Shown here: piece by piece, positions 59,618 through 64,000 of the stretch | Layout: each line of letters begins with the position of its first letter | How positions within the stretch are numbered: position 1 is the stretch's first letter | Assembly (NCBI GenBank): GCA_017933995.1 | Contig: JAGBKI010000020.1 | Span: forward strand, 109,681-173,680 | Reading direction: 5' to 3' | DNA: 64,000 nucleotides | Source: Bacteroidaceae bacterium | Lineage (GTDB): Bacteria > Bacteroidota > Bacteroidia > Bacteroidales > Bacteroidaceae | The notes under the pieces: generated by a model | The model's database searches: none | Seen by the model: only the letters and a program-made list of their open reading frames with translations | Told to the model about the DNA's origin: nothing | Position numbers and translations under genes: made by a program

Positions 59618-61000
59618 ATGGCACAATCACGCGGAAACTTCAGCGGGCGGCTGGGGCTGATACTGGCCTCGGCGGGCTCGGCGGTGGGGCTGGGAAACCT
59701 GTGGCGCTTCCCCACCGAGTGCGGTAACAACGGCGGCAGCGCCTTCCTGCTGGTCTACCTGCTGTGCGTCGTGGTTTTCGGCCTGCCGGTGATGGTCAGC
59801 GAGTTTATGATAGGCCGCAGTTCGCGCGTCAGCGTGGGCCGCGCCTACGAGGTGCTCGCCCCCGGCACGCCGTGGAAGTGGACGGGGCGTATGCAGGTGC
59901 TCACGCCGCTACTCATCCTCTGCTTCTACAACGTCGTGGCGGGCTGGACGCTGTGGTACACCGGCGCGGCGGCCATCAACACTTTCCCCGCCATGGCCGA
60001 CGGCGGTAAGGACGCCTTCGAGGGCTTCTTCGCGGGTTTCGTCGGCTCGTGGTGGAAGCAGGGGCTGTGCCTCGTGGTCTTCTCGCTGCTGACCCACTGG
60101 GTCATCGTGCAGGGCGTGTCGAAAGGCATTGAGCGCGCCTCCAAACTGCTGATGCCGGGACTGTTCCTGCTGTTGTTGCTGCTGGTGGGTAGCGCCATGT
60201 TCATGCCCGGCACGGCGGCGGGGCTGTCGTTCCTCTTCAAGCCCGACTTCACAAAGATTGACAGCGGCGTGGTGCTCTCGGCCATGGGCCAGGCGTTTTT
60301 CTCCTTGAGCCTCGGCATGGGCATCCTCACCACCTACGCCTCCTACTTCCGCGACGACGCCGACCTGGGCAAGAGCGCGCTGTCGGTGTGCATCATCGAC
60401 ACGCTGGTGGCCCTGCTCTGCGGCATGTTCATCTTCCCCACGGTGTTCACCGCTGGCATCGAGCCGAGCGAGGGGCCGGGCCTGCTGTTCGTGGCCCTGC
60501 CCGGCGTGTTCCAGGAAGCGTTCGGCGGACAGCCCGTGCTCTCCTACGCTGTGTCGCTCTGTTTCTTCGTGCTGCTCGTGCTGGCCACGCTCACCAGCGC
60601 CATCAGCGTGCACGAGGCCATCACGTCCTACGCCGCCGAGGCGTTCCGCCTGTCGCGGCGCACGGCGGCACGCTGGGTGACGGCCATCACCACGACGCTC
60701 GGTATGCTCTGCGCCCTGTCGCTCGGTGCGGGGGCGCAGTGGCTCACGTGGTGGGACAAGCCGATGTTCGACTGGTTCGACTTCGTGACGGCCAAGTGGA
60801 TGTTGCCGCTGGCCGGGTTCTTCATCTCCGTCTATGCGGGCTGGTTCCTCAGTAAGCGCGTCTGGTGGACGCAGATGACCAACAGCGGCACACGCCGCTT
60901 CCCCTTCTTCGGCGTGTTCTTCTTTATGGCACGCTGGGTCTGCCCCATAGGCATCCTGCTCGTGTTCCTCAACGAGCTGGGCCTGCTCAAACTATTGTAG
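59618..61000 (+). CDS. SNF (neurotransmitter:sodium symporter) family transporter
   Basis: A 460-aa inner-membrane protein with about 11-12 helices, LeuT-like. The first helix has GRLGLILASAGSAVGLGNLW (unwound substrate and Na-binding region) and FPTECGNNGGSAFLLVYLL. Further core segments are VMVSEFMIGRSSR and MGQAFFSLSLGMGILTTYAS. Bacterial members import amino acids with sodium. The start at 59618 (MAQSRGNFSG) drops a long frame through the palindrome cluster. The RsmI-like gene follows after 3 nt. Confidence 0.93.
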   Translation: MAQSRGNFSGRLGLILASAGSAVGLGNLWRFPTECGNNGGSAFLLVYLLCVVVFGLPVMVSEFMIGRSSRVSVGRAYEVLAPGTPWKWTGRMQVLTPLLILCFYNVVAGWTLWYTGAAAINTFPAMADGGKDAFEGFFAGFVGSWWKQGLCLVVFSLLTHWVIVQGVSKGIERASKLLMPGLFLLLLLLVGSAMFMPGTAAGLSFLFKPDFTKIDSGVVLSAMGQAFFSLSLGMGILTTYASYFRDDADLGKSALSVCIIDTLVALLCGMFIFPTVFTAGIEPSEGPGLLFVALPGVFQEAFGGQPVLSYAVSLCFFVLLVLATLTSAISVHEAITSYAAEAFRLSRRTAARWVTAITTTLGMLCALSLGAGAQWLTWWDKPMFDWFDFVTAKWMLPLAGFFISVYAGWFLSKRVWWTQMTNSGTRRFPFFGVFFFMARWVCPIGILLVFLNELGLLKLL

Positions 61001-61003
61001 ACA

Positions 61004-61714
61004 ATGGAACTCACTTCCGCCCTCTACCTCATCCCCTGCCCCGTGGGCGACACGCCCGTGGAGCAGGTGCTGCCGCCCCACAACGCCGACGTGGTGCGCG
61101 CGCTGCGCCATTTCGCCGTGGAGGAGGTGCGCACGGCGCGCCGCTTCCTCAAGCGCGTGGACCGCACCATCGACATCGACGCCCTGACGTTCTACCCCAT
61201 CGGCAAGCACGCCGACGAGGCCGCGTTCTCGGCCTACCTCGACCCGCTGCGGCGCGGCGAGAGCGTGGGCGTCATCAGCGAGGCGGGCTGCCCCGCCGTG
61301 GCCGACCCCGGTGCCGCGCTGGTGGAGATAGCGCAGCGCGAGGGGCTGCGCGTCGTGCCGCTTGTCGGCCCGTCGTCGCTGCTGATGGCCGTGATGGCCA
61401 GCGGGCTGAACGGCCAGAGTTTCGCTTTCAACGGCTACCTGCCCATCGACGGCGGCGCGCGCGCCAAGCGCATCCGCACCCTGGAGAGCCGCGCACGCCA
61501 GGAGCGCCAGACGCAGCTCTTCATCGAGACGCCCTACCGCAACGCGCGCCTTTTCAAAGACCTGCTCGCCGCCTGCTCCCCGCAGACGCGCCTCTGCGTC
61601 GCCGCAGGCCTGACCACACCGCAGGAGTACGTCCGCACGCGCACCGTCCGCCAGTGGCGCGCCCACCCCCTGCCCGACCTCGCCAAGGTGCCAGCCGTCT
61701 TCCTCATCCTCTGA
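61004..61714 (+). CDS. Tetrapyrrole-methylase-family SAM-dependent methyltransferase (RsmI-like)
   Basis: A 236-aa protein of the family that includes 16S rRNA (C1402) 2'-O-methyltransferase RsmI. SAM-site segments are LYLIPCPVGDTP, GVISEAGCPAVADPGAALVE and VVPLVGPSSLLMAVMASGLN. FIETPYRNARLFKDLL matches RsmI. It lacks the usual GNxxD opening of RsmI (here PVGDTPVEQVL), and is short, so it is the Bacteroidota RsmI-like variant rather than a standard RsmI. It starts 3 nt after the SNF gene. Confidence 0.85.
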   Translation: MELTSALYLIPCPVGDTPVEQVLPPHNADVVRALRHFAVEEVRTARRFLKRVDRTIDIDALTFYPIGKHADEAAFSAYLDPLRRGESVGVISEAGCPAVADPGAALVEIAQREGLRVVPLVGPSSLLMAVMASGLNGQSFAFNGYLPIDGGARAKRIRTLESRARQERQTQLFIETPYRNARLFKDLLAACSPQTRLCVAAGLTTPQEYVRTRTVRQWRAHPLPDLAKVPAVFLIL

Positions 61715-61722
61715 CCCGCAGC

Positions 61723-61877
61723 GGCCAATCTTGAAAGTAAAACACGGCCAAACTTGAAAGTAAAATACGGCCAATCTTGAAAGTAAAACACGGCCAAACT
61801 TGAAAGTAAAACACAGCCAAACTTGAAAGTAAAACACGGCCAAACTTGAAAGTAAAACACGGCCAATCTTGAAAGTT
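61723..61877. repeat. Seven-copy 23-bp tandem repeat
   Basis: Units start with GGCCAA (AGCCAA in one) at 61723, 61746, 61769, 61792, 61815, 61838 and 61861; the consensus reads GGCCAAACTTGAAAGTAAAA then a CAC end. The last copy runs straight into the -7 element of the next gene. Confidence 0.95.
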
Positions 61878-61881
61878 GTTG

Positions 61882-61889
61882 TATCTTTG
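61882..61889 (+). promoter_or_regulatory. -7 element (TATCTTTG) for the DUF4143 ATPase
   Basis: TATCTTTGC, 28 bp before the start codon and 5 bp after the 23-bp array. The -33 region lies inside the last repeat units. Confidence 0.55.
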
Positions 61890-61916
61890 CCGCCGAAAAC
61901 CAGCAAGATAGGGACT

Positions 61917-63179
61917 ATGGCAGACACTTACAGAAAACGCATCGCCGACCGCCTCCTCGCAGAGAAGCTCTCGTATATGGGCGCGGTGCTTATTGTGGGA
62001 CCGAAATGGTGTGGCAAGACGGCCACCGCCTCGCAAGCCGCCAAGAGCCGGTTGCTGATGCAGAACCCCGACAAGAGCGCGGCCTATATGATGGCCGCCG
62101 ACACCAAGCCCTCGCGCCTGTTGAAAGGCGACGTGCCGCGCCTCATCGACGAGTGGCAGATGGCCCCCGTGCTGTGGGACGCCGTGCGCTACGAAGTAGA
62201 CCGGCGCGGCACGCCCGGCCAGTTCATCCTGACAGGTTCGGCAGTACCCACCGACAACGCCGTGATGCACACCGGCACGGGACGCATTGCCCGGCTGGCC
62301 ATGCACACGATGAGCCTCTATGAAACGGGGGAGTCCAGCGGCAGCGTGTCGCTCCTCTCGCTGTTCGACGCCCCCGAAGACGTAGACGGCGAAGCGGATT
62401 TCAGCATCGAGCAGGCCGCCCACGCCATCTGCCGTGGAGGCTGGCCGGCCACGTTGAACGTCAGCCCCGCCCACTCCCTCAACCTCGCACGCGAATATGT
62501 GGAGGCCATCATCGAGCAGGACGTCTCGCGCATTGACGGCGTGGAGAAGAACCCCGACCGCGTGCGCGCCCTGTTGCGCTCGCTTTCGCGCAACATCTCG
62601 ACAATGGCCGCCAACCAGACGCTGCTCGACGACACCGCTGGCGGCGACACGCTCACCGCCCCCACCCTATCTGTCTACCTCAACGCACTGCGCCGCATCT
62701 TCGTCGTCGAGGACCAGCCCGCCTGGCTTCCCTCGCTGCGCTCCAAGACGGCGATGCGCACCTCGGCCAAACGGCAGTTCTGCGACCCCTCGGTGGCCGC
62801 CGCCGTGATGGGGCTGACGCCAGCCAAACTGCTCAACGACTTCAACACGTTCGGCTTCCTCTTCGAAGCGCTCTGCGTGCACGACATGCGCGTCTACACC
62901 CGCGCCATCGGCGGCGACGTCTACCACTACCGCGACAAGAACAACCTGGAAGCCGACATCGTGCTGAGCCTGCACGACGGTCGTTGGGCGGCGGTGGAAG
63001 TGAAGATGGGCATGAGCCAAATCGAGGAGGCCGCCACCAACCTCAAGAAACTGGCCGCCAAAGTGGACACGGACAAGATGCAGCAGCCGGCGTTCCTGAT
63101 GGTGCTCACGGCGGGCGAGTTCGCCTACCGCCGAGAGGACGGCGTATACGTCGTGCCGCTGGCCTGCCTCGCCCCTTGA
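61917..63179 (+). CDS. AAA-type ATPase with DUF4143 nuclease-like domain
   Basis: A 420-aa protein. The ATPase half has Walker A (GPKWCGKTATAS, about residues 28-39), Walker B (PRLIDEWQMAP, about 75-85) and the sensor FILTGSAVP. The C-terminal DUF4143 half ends with a PD-(D/E)xK-like fold: LEADIVLSLHDGRWAAVEVK (Asp, then ExK). This common family is often near mobile or defence loci, but its function is not settled. The start at 61917 (MADTYRKR) is just after the promoter. Confidence 0.9.
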   Translation: MADTYRKRIADRLLAEKLSYMGAVLIVGPKWCGKTATASQAAKSRLLMQNPDKSAAYMMAADTKPSRLLKGDVPRLIDEWQMAPVLWDAVRYEVDRRGTPGQFILTGSAVPTDNAVMHTGTGRIARLAMHTMSLYETGESSGSVSLLSLFDAPEDVDGEADFSIEQAAHAICRGGWPATLNVSPAHSLNLAREYVEAIIEQDVSRIDGVEKNPDRVRALLRSLSRNISTMAANQTLLDDTAGGDTLTAPTLSVYLNALRRIFVVEDQPAWLPSLRSKTAMRTSAKRQFCDPSVAAAVMGLTPAKLLNDFNTFGFLFEALCVHDMRVYTRAIGGDVYHYRDKNNLEADIVLSLHDGRWAAVEVKMGMSQIEEAATNLKKLAAKVDTDKMQQPAFLMVLTAGEFAYRREDGVYVVPLACLAP

Positions 63180-63281
63180 CAGACGGCACGCAAAATCGTC
63201 TCGGCACACTTTTTGTAAAGTACCCCTCTACACCGTATATTATATAACCGCACACGAACCTTTGAAGGAAACCGACACGCA

Positions 63282-63989
63282 ATGAACAGCGAATACTCTT
63301 CACGCATTTCCCACATCCTCAACCTCAGCCGCGAGGAGGCGCGGCGCTTCCGCAACTCGCGCATCTCGGCGCGCCACCTGCTGCTGGGCCTGCTGCGTGA
63401 CGGCGACAACCCCGCCACACGCGCCCTGCGCGCAGCCGGGGTGAGCCTCGAACAGGTGCGCATGGAGGCCGAACAGGCGTGCAGCGAGCAGGCCACAAGC
63501 GAGCAGTTGCCCGAGGGCGGCGCAGCGCTGACAGCCGACGCCACGCGCATCCTGCGCGCCTCGTTCCTCGAAGCGCGCCTGGCACGCACCAGCGAGGCCG
63601 ACGCCCAGCACCTGCTGCTGGCCCTGCTGCGCGACAAGGACAACGACGGCCACCGCCTGCTGCGCCAGCAGGGCGTGGACTACGACAAACTCTCCTCGCG
63701 CCTCTACCGGGGCCGCGCCGTGACCAACGCCTACGGCAGCTACAGCGACACCGAGGAACCCGAGGACTTCCCCAAGGGCGACAGCGCCAAGAAGACGCAG
63801 CAGCGCCAGGACGACGGCGCCGACAGCGACACGCCCATCATCGACCAGTACGGCACCGACCTCACCCGCGCCGCCGCCGACGGCAAACTCGACCCCGTCG
63901 TGGGGCGCGAGAAAGAGATGATGCGCATCGCCCAGATCCTGTCGCGCCGCAAGAAGAACTATCAAAACGCTGGATGCCAAGTGGATTGA
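63282..63989 (+). CDS. clpC: ClpC-type ATP-dependent Clp protease ATPase, N-terminal part; frame broken near the window end
   Basis: Residues 1-145 form the double Clp N-domain ([40 protein letters not shown]; then the second repeat [20 protein letters not shown]). The linker leads to [20 protein letters not shown] and [20 protein letters not shown], the usual entry to the first AAA+ domain. After RRKKN the expected PVLIGEPGVGK Walker A is absent. Instead the frame reads YQNAGCQVD and stops at 63989. In another frame the last 40 bases read [13 protein letters not shown]. This is either a disrupted clpC or a sequence junction at the window end. Confidence 0.85.
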   Translation: MNSEYSSRISHILNLSREEARRFRNSRISARHLLLGLLRDGDNPATRALRAAGVSLEQVRMEAEQACSEQATSEQLPEGGAALTADATRILRASFLEARLARTSEADAQHLLLALLRDKDNDGHRLLRQQGVDYDKLSSRLYRGRAVTNAYGSYSDTEEPEDFPKGDSAKKTQQRQDDGADSDTPIIDQYGTDLTRAAADGKLDPVVGREKEMMRIAQILSRRKKNYQNAGCQVD

Positions 63990-64000
63990 CAGCCGCCAGA

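Noticed and set aside
61723-61877. CRISPR array
   Set aside because: The units are directly adjacent with no spacers, and no cas gene is in the window. The same holds for the 21-bp and 86-bp arrays.
1-64000. tRNA or rRNA genes
   Set aside because: I read the intergenic gaps for cloverleaf arms (GTTCRANNC and acceptor pairing) and found none. A tRNAscan-SE or Infernal run would settle this.

Overview
The window is a gene-dense, GC-rich stretch of a Bacteroidota chromosome, most likely Bacteroidales near Prevotellaceae/Paraprevotella. Supporting signs are -7 elements of the TAnnTTTG type (TACTTTTG, TATCTTTG, TAAATTTG), no strong Shine-Dalgarno sequences, a complete porP-gldK-gldL-gldM-gldN type IX secretion core operon, Bacteroidota-type proteins (DUF4271, GH84 O-GlcNAcase, THUMP-like methyltransferase, S9 DPP IV) and a class I fumarase. 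I see no rRNA, tRNA, CRISPR array, prophage or plasmid gene. The genus cannot be fixed from the sequence alone.

Layout. 0.1-4.6 kb: a secreted modular GH31 glycosidase behind a TetR regulator (minus strand). 5.6-12.4 kb: dnaX, a SlyD-type isomerase, an RlmL-like rRNA methyltransferase with a long Arg/Asp tail, DPP IV and ridA. 12.4-14.5 kb: a small membrane protein and a DASS transporter. 15.6-19.7 kb: metK, a LOG protein, DUF4271 and a HemD with an unusual coiled-coil extension. 20.0-24.2 kb: threonine dehydratase, rbfA, tyrS, crcB, guaD. 24.5-29.2 kb: fumarase (minus), gltX, waaA. 29.5-36.0 kb, minus strand: THUMP-like methyltransferase, NUDIX, an exported protein, CYTH, a 45-aa membrane protein, prfB and an acyl-CoA synthetase. 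36.5-41.5 kb: GH84, TrpB2 and an M16 peptidase. 41.6-48.5 kb, minus strand: YqaA-like and polytopic membrane proteins, an MmeI-like type IIL restriction-modification enzyme, lepA, rfbC. 48.9-58.1 kb, minus strand: the T9SS core in order porP, gldK, gldL, gldM, gldN, preceded by a glycosyltransferase and mtaB. 58.6-64 kb: two small lipoproteins, an SNF-family symporter, an RsmI-like methyltransferase, a DUF4143 ATPase and the N-terminal part of clpC, whose reading frame breaks about 40 bases before the window end.

The most striking feature is the intergenic DNA. It carries several families of short dispersed repeats: (i) 21-bp-period arrays around an AAGCC/GGCTT core at four loci plus a 23-bp array at a fifth; (ii) arms built from AGGTTTAAG-type 9-mers around a CGGACGGA core at five loci, one inside the T9SS operon; (iii) GC-rich palindrome clusters; (iv) a roughly 195-bp element with terminal inverted repeats in two copies; (v) an 86-bp promoter-like cassette in tandem before metK with a relative before the GH84 gene; (vi) a 55-bp palindromic repeat that sits in frame twice, in opposite orientations, inside the restriction-modification gene. 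Repeat ends appear to supply stop codons for at least two genes.

Two compact orphan transcription units deserve attention: a promoter-to-terminator unit of about 100 nt with no ORF (36238-36336, minus) and a 39-codon ORF with its own promoter and terminal hairpin (14487-14606, minus). The latter shares a KFLW[ED] core with another short ORF near 19.85 kb. Family assignments come from reading motifs; no database search was run.
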